The position numbers and the translations under genes are program-made. The notes beneath the pieces are model-generated. The model made no database searches. It was given only the letters and a program-made list of their open reading frames with translations, and was not told the origin of the DNA. A DNA stretch of 62,587 nt, taken from assembly GCA_024692905.1 (NCBI GenBank), contig JAILLY010000041.1, positions 1-62,587 of the forward strand. Reading direction: 5' to 3'. This DNA is from Lachnospiraceae bacterium (GTDB taxonomy: Bacteria > Bacillota > Clostridia > Lachnospirales > Lachnospiraceae). Of the stretch, positions 8,228 through 17,439 are shown in pieces (positions within the stretch are counted from its first letter, which is position 1; the number at the start of each line of letters is the position of its first letter).

Positions 8228-8675
8228 GGGATCCCGGGAAGGATCCTTATTAAGGGATACAATACTTAACACAGTCATTGTCCTGCTCACGATCGTGCTG
8301 TTCATAATGGCAATGGTCCTTTCCGCCAAGACAAAACCGCGCGTGGGTACCCTGTACGGTCCCGAATCCGCAGACAGCATGATCAGGATGCTCGAACGGG
8401 GAAGATATCAGGAAATTTCGGAAAGCAGATATTCAAACGAGATGATGGGTGCTTATGCCGAAAGCAGGCCCTCCTATCTGGTTCCCTATGCGGCGGCGGA
8501 CTACTATGACTCGGCGCTTATCTCATACGGTTATTCATTGGCCGGAGAAAAAAACATCGATCCAAAGTACGGCGAAACAATGGAACAGTCAAGAGAAGCC
8601 CTCGGAGAATATGAATACATTGCGGATGAAATAGATGACTTTCTCTCTCACGGCCGCGGATCATCCGCTCCTTAA
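8211..8675 (+). CDS. small membrane protein, third of the trio, without zinc ribbon
   Basis: A 154-residue protein with a basic N-terminus (MPKKNKGSREG), one transmembrane helix at about 18-41 (TILNTVIVLLTIVLFIMAMVL) and an outer domain with MIRMLERGRYQEISESRY, matching the helix that follows the membrane segment in the two upstream proteins. It has lost, or never had, the zinc ribbon. The strong GGAGGAGGGG site lies inside the end of the previous gene. Its stop codon shares the palindrome TTAA (8672-8675) with the stop of the convergent polymerase gene. Function unknown. Confidence 0.8.
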   Translation: MPKKNKGSREGSLLRDTILNTVIVLLTIVLFIMAMVLSAKTKPRVGTLYGPESADSMIRMLERGRYQEISESRYSNEMMGAYAESRPSYLVPYAAADYYDSALISYGYSLAGEKNIDPKYGETMEQSREALGEYEYIADEIDDFLSHGRGSSAP

Positions 8676-9832
8676 TCCGTCCTGTGCCTTGCGACACCGA
8701 TCAGGATAAGCAAAATGAGCGAAAACGGAGGGACTATTATATAGTTTTCCATAAAGGCCGGCATCATCATGGCAAATACGCCTGCCATGGCACACCTGTT
8801 AAGATGTGATGAACATGCTGCCTCATGAAGTTCAAGGAAACGCTTTATGATAAATACGATCGTAACCGCAAATACAGCTGCCCCATGCACGATCAGTATA
8901 TCAAGAAGCCCGTTATGTACTTCAAACATTCCGTTGAGCCAGTCAAGCTTTATTACATAGGATGAGCCGATACCGGTAACCGGCTGCTTTGCAAATGCCC
9001 CCCAAAGTTCGGACCATATCTCTTCACGCCCCGATATTATATCCTTATAAAATATCCTTATCCTGAACTCATCCTTCATGATCCCGAGCCATACATATAT
9101 AAGACTGAAGAGGACCGACCCCGCCGTAGTGAGCACAGTCACTGCCGTATAGAATATCTTATTCCTCCACACGGCAGCCGGAACGAGCATAAGAAGAGCA
9201 AATGCGATAAGCCCGAGCAGTGCACAGCGGCTCCTGTACCAGGCTATTATGTTATAACCCCATGCAAAGAAGAACAGGGTAAGCAGGATGAGCCATTTCG
9301 CGTTTCTCTTTCCCCTGACACGGACAAGATGATCCCTTAGCCATTCGATCGCATATACGGCAAAAAAGAAGCCGCTTATCAGCACGAGTCCGCCGTAGTT
9401 TGTGTTGTAACCCTTGAAATATCCCTTGACATCCACGGTCCAGTATATGAAAAATGCCCCGAGATAACACATCGAAATCACGACCTGCCTTCCGGACAGT
9501 TCTATCTTGTTTGCAAGATACAGTATCAGCAGAAGATCGGCAACAGTCAGTATCGCTCCTTTATCGGATCCTATAAGGAACAGGTTTATGAGCGCGACAA
9601 GGTCCGCTCCTGCCATAAGAAGGAATGCCGGATCCTTAATCATCTCTTTTATATCAACATAACAAAACAGCGTCACGATAAGAGCGATGCTCGCAATAAC
9701 GGTACCGTAGGGTGCGGTTGCCTGATACCATGAAAAAAGATGCCAATGGGCGGTAGTCAGTATGAGTACCCCTGCCATAAGAGCAAGGTTTCCGGCCTTT
9801 ATCCTGTTGTCACTCTTTCTCTTTATCTCCAT
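8672..9832 (-). CDS. Wzy/O-antigen-ligase-like membrane protein
   Basis: A 386-residue protein with about ten transmembrane helices and a long outer loop before the last helices (SGREEIWSELWGAFAKQPVTGIGSSY), the plan of Wzy polymerases and O-antigen ligases, which join undecaprenyl-linked glycan units outside the membrane. The segment RSRCALLGLIAF plus FYKDIISGREEIW and HNGLLDILIVHG is repeated, with substitutions, in the polymerase two genes upstream (11320-12561), so the two look like paralogues within one operon. It is the last gene of the long leftward run and converges on the zinc-ribbon trio. Which of the two is the polymerase and which a ligase cannot be told from sequence. Confidence 0.82.
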   Translation of the reverse strand: MEIKRKSDNRIKAGNLALMAGVLILTTAHWHLFSWYQATAPYGTVIASIALIVTLFCYVDIKEMIKDPAFLLMAGADLVALINLFLIGSDKGAILTVADLLLILYLANKIELSGRQVVISMCYLGAFFIYWTVDVKGYFKGYNTNYGGLVLISGFFFAVYAIEWLRDHLVRVRGKRNAKWLILLTLFFFAWGYNIIAWYRSRCALLGLIAFALLMLVPAAVWRNKIFYTAVTVLTTAGSVLFSLIYVWLGIMKDEFRIRIFYKDIISGREEIWSELWGAFAKQPVTGIGSSYVIKLDWLNGMFEVHNGLLDILIVHGAAVFAVTIVFIIKRFLELHEAACSSHLNRCAMAGVFAMMMPAFMENYIIVPPFSLILLILIGVARHRTD

Positions 9833-9835
9833 ATA

Positions 9836-11323
9836 TCACTCACGTCCCTTCCGGAATGTAGCTGTCAGTCCGGTAAGTATCCTTTTTTCTTCATTACGGT
9901 ATATGATCAGAATAAGTATAAGTATCCCTGCCGTTATCATGTATATGCTCCTTAAGGATGCTCCGGTACCTTCGCCGCAGATCATTATGACTGCCTCGAG
10001 GATAAGAAGGATATATACGATATGATCGCGTATCAGCCTGACATTAAGCTTCACATGCCCCGATACCTTTATATAGGCGATAAAGAACATGAGATAATAA
10101 GATACCGCAGTCGCGACTGCGGCTCCCATCGCACCGTATGCAGGGATCAGCATAAGGTTTAAAACTATGTTGACGGATGCACCGATCCCCGTCGCAAACC
10201 CCATCGCCTTTGAATCCTTATAGGCAAGACATATCGAACCGAGGAAACCCGTAAGCGCTCCGAAAACGACCGATATGAGCAGCGGCGGAACAAATCTCCA
10301 TGCTTCATGGAAATCCTTTTTAAACATCAGGAGTGCAAGCACACGTACGATAAGTATGAGGAACGAGCAGCCTGCTGCCATGAACGCATTATAAAACGAA
10401 TACATCTCCGAAAAGAATCCCGCGGCCTCTTCCGGTCCATGGGATTCCTTATAACTCTTTACCGCCGACATCTGCCAGCTCTGCGCAAATATACGCTGGA
10501 AAACGGTAAGTATCGCAGGGATCTTATAAGCCACACCGTATATCCCGTTTACCGCGACTCCTTTTATGAATGAGACAAGATATCTGTCGGCCGCATTGTT
10601 TATCCAGCTCCCGGTCGAATATGCGATCATAGGTACGCCGTATGAAATAAGCTCTTTTTCGATGCTGCCTTCATCCCCGGTACCGGGAAGACCGTCTTTC
10701 TTAAGCGTTACGACATCCGGCATTGCTTTATGTCCCAGTATGAGCATAAGAACCGAAGCAAAGGCAAATGCGAGCATCTGTGAAAGCAGATATCCGTTAA
10801 GACCGATCTTTACAACGAGCAGAAATACTATGTTGCTTATAATGAGTATGACAGTTGAGAACACGCTCCCGCATACGACTGTCTTAACCCTCTCGCATCC
10901 CTGAAAGAACAGGATCAGAAATTCATATAAGCTGTTTGTAAGGAACAGGAAGATGAACAAAAACAGATACCATCGTATCTCACGTCTTACAAAAATACAT
11001 CCAAGAGCGCATCCGGCAGCTGTGATGAGACATGCGGTCATTACAAACCTAAGTCCGGTCTTAAGTATCTCCCTCCGCTTATCACTCCTGTCTATCCCGT
11101 ACCTGAGCGCAGCCTCACCCATGTTTATCGTAAGTGCGGGAACAAGCAGCAGAAGTGTTGTCTGCATCACATCCGCTATACCGTAATCCGTGGTGGAGAG
11201 TACGTTCGTATAAAAAGGTACGAGAAGGAATACCAGTATCTTGGATACAAAATTACTGATCGTAAAGAGAGCCAGGTTTCCGGCAAAATATCTGTATTTG
11301 GACGGGGATCTGTCGTTGCTCAT
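9836..11323 (-). CDS. polysaccharide flippase, Wzx family
   Basis: A 495-residue MOP-superfamily protein with about 14 transmembrane helices. The N-terminus (FAGNLALFTISNFVSKILVFLLVPFYTNVLSTTDYGIADVMQT) is the characteristic Wzx start, and GASVNIVLNLMLIPAYGAMGAAVATAVSYY is the conserved second-half motif. It would move undecaprenyl-diphosphate-linked repeat units across the membrane. Its ATG overlaps the stop of the upstream polymerase by four bases (ATGA). It sits between two polymerase-like genes. Confidence 0.92.
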   Translation of the reverse strand: MSNDRSPSKYRYFAGNLALFTISNFVSKILVFLLVPFYTNVLSTTDYGIADVMQTTLLLLVPALTINMGEAALRYGIDRSDKRREILKTGLRFVMTACLITAAGCALGCIFVRREIRWYLFLFIFLFLTNSLYEFLILFFQGCERVKTVVCGSVFSTVILIISNIVFLLVVKIGLNGYLLSQMLAFAFASVLMLILGHKAMPDVVTLKKDGLPGTGDEGSIEKELISYGVPMIAYSTGSWINNAADRYLVSFIKGVAVNGIYGVAYKIPAILTVFQRIFAQSWQMSAVKSYKESHGPEEAAGFFSEMYSFYNAFMAAGCSFLILIVRVLALLMFKKDFHEAWRFVPPLLISVVFGALTGFLGSICLAYKDSKAMGFATGIGASVNIVLNLMLIPAYGAMGAAVATAVSYYLMFFIAYIKVSGHVKLNVRLIRDHIVYILLILEAVIMICGEGTGASLRSIYMITAGILILILIIYRNEEKRILTGLTATFRKGRE

Positions 11324-12561
11324 AACTCCTTTGCCTCATCCTTTTCGGGGACCGGTCCGCCTTTCCCCGATGAATTTATAACGCATAACAGGAACATAAG
11401 ATTAAGGGCGTAATCGGCCCATATAAGATCGACATCAAACCATGATTCAAAAAACACAGCCATAAGGGCACACATCGCACACATTGCCACAGCGTTTTTT
11501 GCCACGGTCATACGGAAGGAAAGAAGCCTTTTGAATATAAAAAACAGTATCCCGGCAAATACAACGATCCCGTGTATCACGACAAAATTATACATGGCAT
11601 TGTGAACGTTCTTTTCAAAGAAGGATGTAAGCTCAAAGTTCGTGCCGATCCCGGTAAAGAGCATATACGGCTTTGAGGGGTCTGTAAGCAGTCCGAACAG
11701 TTCCTTCCATATCGCCTCTCTTCCGGAGAATACCTCCTTATAGAAGAACGGGAGCTTAAAGTTGGCACCTGTGGTCCCGATGAGAACATATAAACCGACA
11801 AACATGAGCGATCCCGCAGTTGCAAGTACGCACATGACCGTATAGAACACCCTGCTGCCCCACAGTTTTTTGGGGATCACATACATAAAGACCATGAAAA
11901 GTATTATCATGACAAAGGCGCCCCTTGCACGGTGCCATAGAGAAAGCTGGAATCCCTTTAAAAGGATCATTACCATGAAAAGTCCCGTAACGGGCGACTT
12001 TTCCTTCATCATCTGAAGCAGGATGAAGGCACAGAGAATGGTATAGATCATAAAGGTTGCGGCGGTATTCGTATTGTATTTGTAATTATCAAATGTGGTA
12101 AACAGCCTCGGATAGGCGATGAACAGATAAAAAACGATAAATCCGGCATATATCCACGCAAAAGCCTTGAGCTGACACAGGGAAAGGTACAGTTTATCGG
12201 ACAGATACCATATAAGGATAAAGTTTACCGGAACGAAGAACGCTCCCTTGCCCGAATCCACTATGATAAGGTTCACCCCGGCTATAACGGTCACGGCGGC
12301 AAGTATGTACAGCTCAAGTCCCTTTTCCTTACGGATGTCAGGTATCCTTACAGGCCCCGCACCCACAGTCGGCACGGCTTCCGTCCCGTCATGACTCTTT
12401 CCCGGAAAAACCGCATTATTAAAGAAAAGCACGGTGAGCATAACGAAGTTGACCACGCCCGCGCATGAATAGACGATGTTTATCATATCATAAAACTTCG
12501 CTATCGTGAACGTGAGTGCATATATAACGAACAGTACAAGGAGTACGCAGAAGTTGATCAC
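11320..12561 (-). CDS. Wzy/O-antigen-polymerase-like membrane protein
   Basis: A multi-pass protein (about 11 helices) with the O-antigen polymerase layout and the motifs RARGAFVMIILF, FYKEVFSGREAIWKELF and NFVVIHG shared with the protein at 8672-9832. I place the start at the GTG at 12561 rather than the ATG at 12612: an AGGAG site lies just upstream and the GTG forms a GTGA overlap with the stop of the GT4 gene, as most junctions in this operon do. That gives 413 residues beginning with the first membrane helix. The ATG alternative would add 17 charged residues and a 55-base overlap with a poor ribosome site. Confidence 0.85.
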   Translation of the reverse strand: MINFCVLLVLFVIYALTFTIAKFYDMINIVYSCAGVVNFVMLTVLFFNNAVFPGKSHDGTEAVPTVGAGPVRIPDIRKEKGLELYILAAVTVIAGVNLIIVDSGKGAFFVPVNFILIWYLSDKLYLSLCQLKAFAWIYAGFIVFYLFIAYPRLFTTFDNYKYNTNTAATFMIYTILCAFILLQMMKEKSPVTGLFMVMILLKGFQLSLWHRARGAFVMIILFMVFMYVIPKKLWGSRVFYTVMCVLATAGSLMFVGLYVLIGTTGANFKLPFFYKEVFSGREAIWKELFGLLTDPSKPYMLFTGIGTNFELTSFFEKNVHNAMYNFVVIHGIVVFAGILFFIFKRLLSFRMTVAKNAVAMCAMCALMAVFFESWFDVDLIWADYALNLMFLLCVINSSGKGGPVPEKDEAKEL

Positions 12562-13586
12562 ACTTCTCCTGCGGTTCTCTGTTTCTCTTGTATCAAAACC
12601 AGTTTGTTCCATAACTCCATCGTCCTTGCATCCCAGGATATCGACCGGCTGTCAAGCGCCTTAAGGAGCCTTGCGGCATTTCCCCTTGCATTAAGCGCCT
12701 CTATCTTGCCTGCGATCTCGGTTTCATCATACCAGTTATTTATGATATCACCGTCATTAACATCATAAAACAGCTCAAGCGCTCCCACTTCATGGGACAT
12801 GAGCACGCTGCAGCCGTTCATAAGAGCCTCCATAGGCGCGAGCCCGAACGTCTCAAAGCAGCTGTTCTGGACAAAGAGCGAAGCCTCCCTGTACAGCTTC
12901 CTTACTTCGGATGCCCTGACATGTCCGAGATTTCGCACAAAAGGATATGAAGCGATCTTTTCATCGTCATGTCCCGGTTCGCCCACGACGGTGAGCGTAT
13001 ATTTCTCCGTGCCCGCCATCCTGTTAAGTATCTCAATGGCACCGCAGATATGCTTTATCTTCTTACGGGGCATGCCTCCTCCGACGGTAAGTATCATCCC
13101 GTCCTTACGCCGGCCAAAGCCACCCTGCTTCCGTATCAGAGCAAGCGCTCCCGTATCCACTCCGTTTAAGGCGGTATCTATCTTATCCGCATATTCCGGA
13201 TAATAAGTCTTAAGCCATGAAGCAAAACGTGCCGAAACCGCAAATATGGCGGTTGAAAGTTCCATAGTCTTTCTTTCGGTCTCATTCATCTTCGCGCTTA
13301 TGCACTCGTTGATCGCATTCTCATGCTCAACGCAGCCGTGCATAAGATATACTCCGGGTTTCTTAAGACGTTTCGCCCACTTAAGCCCGAGTATGTTCTG
13401 GCCCGAGTAACCCGAAAACAATGCAACATCGCAAAAAGGCATCTTAAATATTATCTCAAGGGCGCGCATGATCTTTGACGAAAAAATAAGCCTCTTAGTA
13501 TCCTTCGGAAGCCTTAAGAGATATTCCTTTGTAACGTTTGCAGGTCCCGATCCGGTCCTGTAATCACCGATCACAAATACTCTCAT
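12558..13586 (-). CDS. glycosyltransferase family 4
   Basis: A 342-residue GT-B enzyme beginning MRVFVIGDYRTGSGPANVTKEY. The C-terminal GT1-like domain shows ILTVGGGMPRKKIKHICGAIEIL (donor loop), YTLTVVGEPG, and SLFVQNSCFETFGLAPMEALMNGCSVLMS with the ExFGLxxxE nucleotide-sugar binding motif. It probably adds an internal sugar of the repeat unit. ATGA overlap with the GT2 gene upstream and GTGA overlap with the polymerase downstream. Confidence 0.88.
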   Translation of the reverse strand: MRVFVIGDYRTGSGPANVTKEYLLRLPKDTKRLIFSSKIMRALEIIFKMPFCDVALFSGYSGQNILGLKWAKRLKKPGVYLMHGCVEHENAINECISAKMNETERKTMELSTAIFAVSARFASWLKTYYPEYADKIDTALNGVDTGALALIRKQGGFGRRKDGMILTVGGGMPRKKIKHICGAIEILNRMAGTEKYTLTVVGEPGHDDEKIASYPFVRNLGHVRASEVRKLYREASLFVQNSCFETFGLAPMEALMNGCSVLMSHEVGALELFYDVNDGDIINNWYDETEIAGKIEALNARGNAARLLKALDSRSISWDARTMELWNKLVLIQEKQRTAGEV

Positions 13587-14383
13587 TGTCCCTTATCCCC
13601 AAGCAGTTCCCTGCGGCCCTTAATCATATAAAAAAGCGCCTCCTTCATCGTCATACCATCCTTATACAGCCCGTACTTGCGAAACAAAAACTGAAGGATG
13701 AGTATATATGAAAACGGTGCCGACATCGCAGCATAACCTGCCCCGCGTGAAATAAAGAAATCCCTGTCATATCCTTTGAACCAGGTTGATTCTTCCTCGC
13801 GAAGCTTCGCGATCATGACGGGCTCATAAAAGATCTTAAGCCCCCTTTTCAAACAGTCATACAGGAAGATATTCTCCTCGCCCATTATATAGCGCCCCGA
13901 TCCTGCGCCGAAACGCTCATCAAAGCGGATATCCTCTACCTTATCTCTCCTGAATGCTATCTCGGGAGAAAAGATCTTAAGTACCGACAGATATCCCATC
14001 CGTTTTGAACGCGCGTAATTGGGCTTTGGTTTTTCCTTTCGCTTTATATAAAAAACTATGAGATCGGCATCCGGATGTGCTTTGAACCCATCCAGTATCC
14101 TTCTCTCATAATCCGGCAGATATTCCACGTCATTGTCGCACAGTATACATATATCGGCGCAGGCTTTTGAGATCGCCATGTTCCGGCTCCTGCTCAAGCC
14201 TCTCTGCTTCGTCTTAACATAGGTGACACTCTGCTCCCTGCCGTCCGCAGTCTTTCTTTCGATGACGTTTTCAAAGTCATCATCGCACTGGTTTATTACA
14301 ACCGCGTCCGTTGTTATATTAAGCGAATCTATATATGACTCGTCCTTAAGATGCATGGCCGAGAGCAGTACCTGAAGCCCCAT
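13583..14383 (-). CDS. glycosyltransferase family 2 (divergent N-terminus)
   Basis: A 266-residue GT-A-like protein. It lacks the usual VSVIIPVYN start; instead it opens MGLQVLLSAMHLKDESYIDSLNITTDAVVINQC, seen in a subgroup of capsular GT2 enzymes. The donor-site motif ADICILCDNDVEYLPDYERR (DND in place of DxD) and FDERFGAGSGRYIMGEENIFLYDC support a GT2 fold. An AGGAG site lies within the end of the upstream GT2 gene. Sugar and linkage unknown. Confidence 0.8.
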   Translation of the reverse strand: MGLQVLLSAMHLKDESYIDSLNITTDAVVINQCDDDFENVIERKTADGREQSVTYVKTKQRGLSRSRNMAISKACADICILCDNDVEYLPDYERRILDGFKAHPDADLIVFYIKRKEKPKPNYARSKRMGYLSVLKIFSPEIAFRRDKVEDIRFDERFGAGSGRYIMGEENIFLYDCLKRGLKIFYEPVMIAKLREEESTWFKGYDRDFFISRGAGYAAMSAPFSYILILQFLFRKYGLYKDGMTMKEALFYMIKGRRELLGDKGQ

Positions 14384-14384
14384 C

Positions 14385-15140
14385 CTAAATTCTCCTCAGA
14401 AGAGCCCTCACGGCCCAGATCACAAAGCAAAATGCACTGTACACGGGATTAAGCCCCTCAACGTTGCGATACAGGTTCCATATCCTCTGTATCGCCGTCA
14501 TCTTGTTGGAAGACAGCGTGCCGCCGCTTCGTCTGTAAAGCGTCAGGGCCTCGTCAAGACCGTATGCCTTATGCACTTTCTTAAGCACCTTCCACCATGT
14601 TGCCGTATCTTCGCTCGGAACATCCGGCATCATGATATCATCCTTACCAAGCTTCTCCATGTCAAACATGACCGTGCTCGTAAAGATCGTCGTATTCTTA
14701 AGCGCCTGCCTGTAGGTTATGGTCTTCGGGACCCTCACTATCTTGCTGACTCCGACCCCGCTCTCATCGGCGAATTCATATCCGGTAAAGGAGAATGCCG
14801 CTTCGTTTTCCTCCATGAACGCAAGCTGCTTCTCAAGCTTATCCGGAGACCACAGGTCATCCGCATCTATATAACTTATATATCTTCCCTTTGCGGTTTC
14901 AACGCCGCGGTTCCTTGCATGCGCGGCTCCCATATTCTTTGCTCCCGGATCGACAAGTATTATCCTGTCATCGACAAATCCCTTTATCACCTCGACAGAA
15001 TCATCCGTTGACCCGTCATCGACCAGGATGAGCTCCCAGTCCCTGTACGTCTGACTCTTAACGGACAGGATCGTATCCTCTATCCATTTGCCGGCATTAT
15101 ATACCGGAACGATAACGCTGACCAAACCCTTACTCATCAT
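14385..15140 (-). CDS. glycosyltransferase family 2
   Basis: A GT2 enzyme with the canonical start GLVSVIVPVYNAGKWIEDTI, LILVDDGSTDDS and the DxD-type metal site YISYIDADDLWSPDKLEKQ. About 251 residues. I start it at the ATG at 15140, six bases after a GGGGAGG site; the ATG at 15137 is equally usable, while the ATG at 15155 lies before the ribosome site. It overlaps the end of the glycosylphosphotransferase gene by 11 bases. Expected to act at the cytoplasmic membrane face on a lipid-linked acceptor. Confidence 0.9.
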   Translation of the reverse strand: MMSKGLVSVIVPVYNAGKWIEDTILSVKSQTYRDWELILVDDGSTDDSVEVIKGFVDDRIILVDPGAKNMGAAHARNRGVETAKGRYISYIDADDLWSPDKLEKQLAFMEENEAAFSFTGYEFADESGVGVSKIVRVPKTITYRQALKNTTIFTSTVMFDMEKLGKDDIMMPDVPSEDTATWWKVLKKVHKAYGLDEALTLYRRSGGTLSSNKMTAIQRIWNLYRNVEGLNPVYSAFCFVIWAVRALLRRI

Positions 15141-16509
15141 TATCATCCTCCCCATCCTTTAAGGCGGTTATACTGCCTTCCGAAACACCCTCTGTACTCT
15201 CAAGAGTAAACACGGTCTTAAGAGTCAGTATTATCAGCCTGAGATCCAGCCAGACAGAGAAATTCTCGATATAAAAAAGATCAAGCTTCAACTTGTCATA
15301 CGGAAGCGTATTATATTTGCCGTATACCTGGGCATAACCCGTAAGGCCTGCCTTTACCTTGGTACGGTACTTAAATTCCGGCATCTCCTTCTTATACTGC
15401 TCGATTATCTGCGGCCGCTCCGGACGGGGGCCTACAAATGACATATCCCCCTTAAGCACATTGAAAAGCTGGGGAAGCTCATCAAACCTTATCTTGCGTA
15501 TAACGCGGCCTACCGGGGTTATCCTGTCGTCATTCCTGCTTGAGAGCCTTGCGACGCCATCCGATTCCGCTTCCACTATCATGCTCCTGAACTTGTATAT
15601 CAGGAATTCCCTGCCGTTTATCGTACATCTTACTTGCTTATAAAGCACGGGGCCCCTGTCACATATCTTGATGCACAGTGCCGTTATAAGCATAAACGGC
15701 GAGAACAGTATAATAAGGATCAGTGAGAATACTATATCAAAGCATCGCTTTATGAGTATCTGCTCAAATTCAAGCGGCGAACTTCCGGTCAGCATTAAAG
15801 GCGTGTCAAAGAAGTGGAGCGTCGTCGCCCCGCGCAGCACGATGTCCATGATCTTGGGCATCACATAGGTTTCCTTTGACTTTTCATAGCAGTATTTATG
15901 CAGCCTGTTCCTTACGGGAGTCTTAAGATCCCACAGCATTACCGCTTCGTGCGCATCGATCTTCTCAAACAGTTCATCAATGTTATCGCCGGCGCGGACG
16001 GATTCCCTTATCTCAAACTGATGGCGCCTCGTTTTCACCTTTTCGATGAAAAGGTCCTTATGCCTGCCGCCATAGATAAGGAGCACATCAAGAGGCGGGA
16101 AAAGTCCCCTGTAAACATTCGTGGCTAAAAATATCCATGATCCTATAAGGAAACACTGGAGCAAAAATGCGACGATGAGCGGGAGCGGCGTCGGAAAATG
16201 ATACGCGAGCATGCATACCATCGCATAAAAAAGTATATCCGTAAGGAATGTTGCAATGACCTGTGAAAACAAAAGCTCCAGCATCCTGTAGGAACCTATC
16301 TTGAGTCCGCCGTACATGGAGGATGCAAACAGGAGCACGAACATGTATACCACCGAAATGAACACATGGCCCCAGAAATAATAAGCCTTGGGCAGTTCCG
16401 TGTTATAGTAGACCACCCATACATAGCTTACGGCCAGCGTTTCCAGCAAAACGATGAGAAATGCCATTATTAAGTTATATATACGCTTGCGTGCCTGTAT
16501 CTTCTGCAA
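15130..16509 (-). CDS. polyprenyl glycosylphosphotransferase (WcaJ/CpsE family)
   Basis: A 459-residue full-length initiating transferase: four N-terminal transmembrane helices (about residues 11-125), a CoA-binding-like Rossmann domain (LLIYGGRHKDLFIEK onward), a further helix at 255-280, and the catalytic domain with YKFRSMIVEAESDGVARLSSRNDDRITPVGRVIRK, RFDELPQLFNVLKGDMSFVGPRPERP and KAGLTGYAQVYGKYN. It loads the first sugar phosphate onto undecaprenyl phosphate. The start is a TTG at 16509 with a weak ribosome site (AGGTTAGGG); no better start precedes the first membrane helix. It is the second initiating transferase in the window, of a different size class from the one at 3710-4318. Confidence 0.9.
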   Translation of the reverse strand: MQKIQARKRIYNLIMAFLIVLLETLAVSYVWVVYYNTELPKAYYFWGHVFISVVYMFVLLFASSMYGGLKIGSYRMLELLFSQVIATFLTDILFYAMVCMLAYHFPTPLPLIVAFLLQCFLIGSWIFLATNVYRGLFPPLDVLLIYGGRHKDLFIEKVKTRRHQFEIRESVRAGDNIDELFEKIDAHEAVMLWDLKTPVRNRLHKYCYEKSKETYVMPKIMDIVLRGATTLHFFDTPLMLTGSSPLEFEQILIKRCFDIVFSLILIILFSPFMLITALCIKICDRGPVLYKQVRCTINGREFLIYKFRSMIVEAESDGVARLSSRNDDRITPVGRVIRKIRFDELPQLFNVLKGDMSFVGPRPERPQIIEQYKKEMPEFKYRTKVKAGLTGYAQVYGKYNTLPYDKLKLDLFYIENFSVWLDLRLIILTLKTVFTLESTEGVSEGSITALKDGEDDNDE

Positions 16510-16533
16510 AAATAAACCCTAACCTTTAGTGAT

Positions 16534-17421
16534 TCAAATCTTCCCCGTCAGCTTAAGCACGATTTCACCGGGTATCCCGAGCAGCTTCTGCCAGGCCGGT
16601 ATACCCGTTGCCTCATTAAGCTTATGACGGGACATACCCGCATAAAGCCTGTAGAATGAAAGGTACTTAAGCTTAAGTACCGACATGGGCGTGATCCTTG
16701 CCCTCTGTTCATAATACAGATACCAGGCCTGCAGGTTATCTTCCTTAAGCCTTCTTACCGAGTCCGTATAGCCCTCGGAAACGAGCTCACAAACGGTCAG
16801 TATCTTCGGTATAACAAGATACTCATGACCAGAATCTATTTTATCATAAATATAGTCCTCAGGCACGTATTTTTCGCCCTCTATCTCGGGAAAGGGGTAT
16901 TCCTTAAGCACACTTGTCCGAAACACGAGCGTGGTCTCACCCTTAAAGCCCTTAAGATACAGGTTATAAAGCGTAGTCCTGCTTATCCCTTCGGGAAAAT
17001 CAACACCGTTTAGGAGCTGACTCTCACTTTTGCCCTTATGTGCTATGATCCCCGCGATACGGGCTTTATCCGGGTCACCGGTATCATCAAGCTTATTATC
17101 TTCGATCGTTTTAAGTATCACCCCGACCGCCTGTGCCGTAAGGATATCGTCCGAATCAAGGCAGACAAACCAGTCTGTCGTGCAGTGCTCCACCCCGCGG
17201 TTATGAGCCCTCATCTTTCCGCCGTTTTCGACATAATGATACTCGATGGGTATGATGCCTTCTTTTATGAAGCCTTCCACCTTATCCTTTGTATCATCGG
17301 TCGAACCGTCATCGACTATAAGCCAGCAGAAATCCCTGCAGGTCTGATCCTTAAGGCTCTCATATACACGGCCGAGCAGATGTGCGCGGTCATAAGTTGG
17401 CGTAAATACGGTAAGTTTCAA
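16534..17421 (-). CDS. glycosyltransferase family 2
   Basis: A 295-residue GT2 enzyme beginning KLTVFTPTYDRAHLLGRVYESL, with WLIVDDGSTDDTKD and the donor/metal site WFVCLDSDDILTAQA. The conserved FVxxVPEDYIYDKI-type acceptor segment is present as KYVPEDYIYDKI. The start codon is TTG at 17421 behind AAGGAGGAAAC at ideal distance, so the unusual codon is well supported. It follows the membrane protein gene by 18 bases. Confidence 0.9.
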   Translation of the reverse strand: MKLTVFTPTYDRAHLLGRVYESLKDQTCRDFCWLIVDDGSTDDTKDKVEGFIKEGIIPIEYHYVENGGKMRAHNRGVEHCTTDWFVCLDSDDILTAQAVGVILKTIEDNKLDDTGDPDKARIAGIIAHKGKSESQLLNGVDFPEGISRTTLYNLYLKGFKGETTLVFRTSVLKEYPFPEIEGEKYVPEDYIYDKIDSGHEYLVIPKILTVCELVSEGYTDSVRRLKEDNLQAWYLYYEQRARITPMSVLKLKYLSFYRLYAGMSRHKLNEATGIPAWQKLLGIPGEIVLKLTGKI

Positions 17422-17439
17422 GTTTCCTCCTTATGGCAT

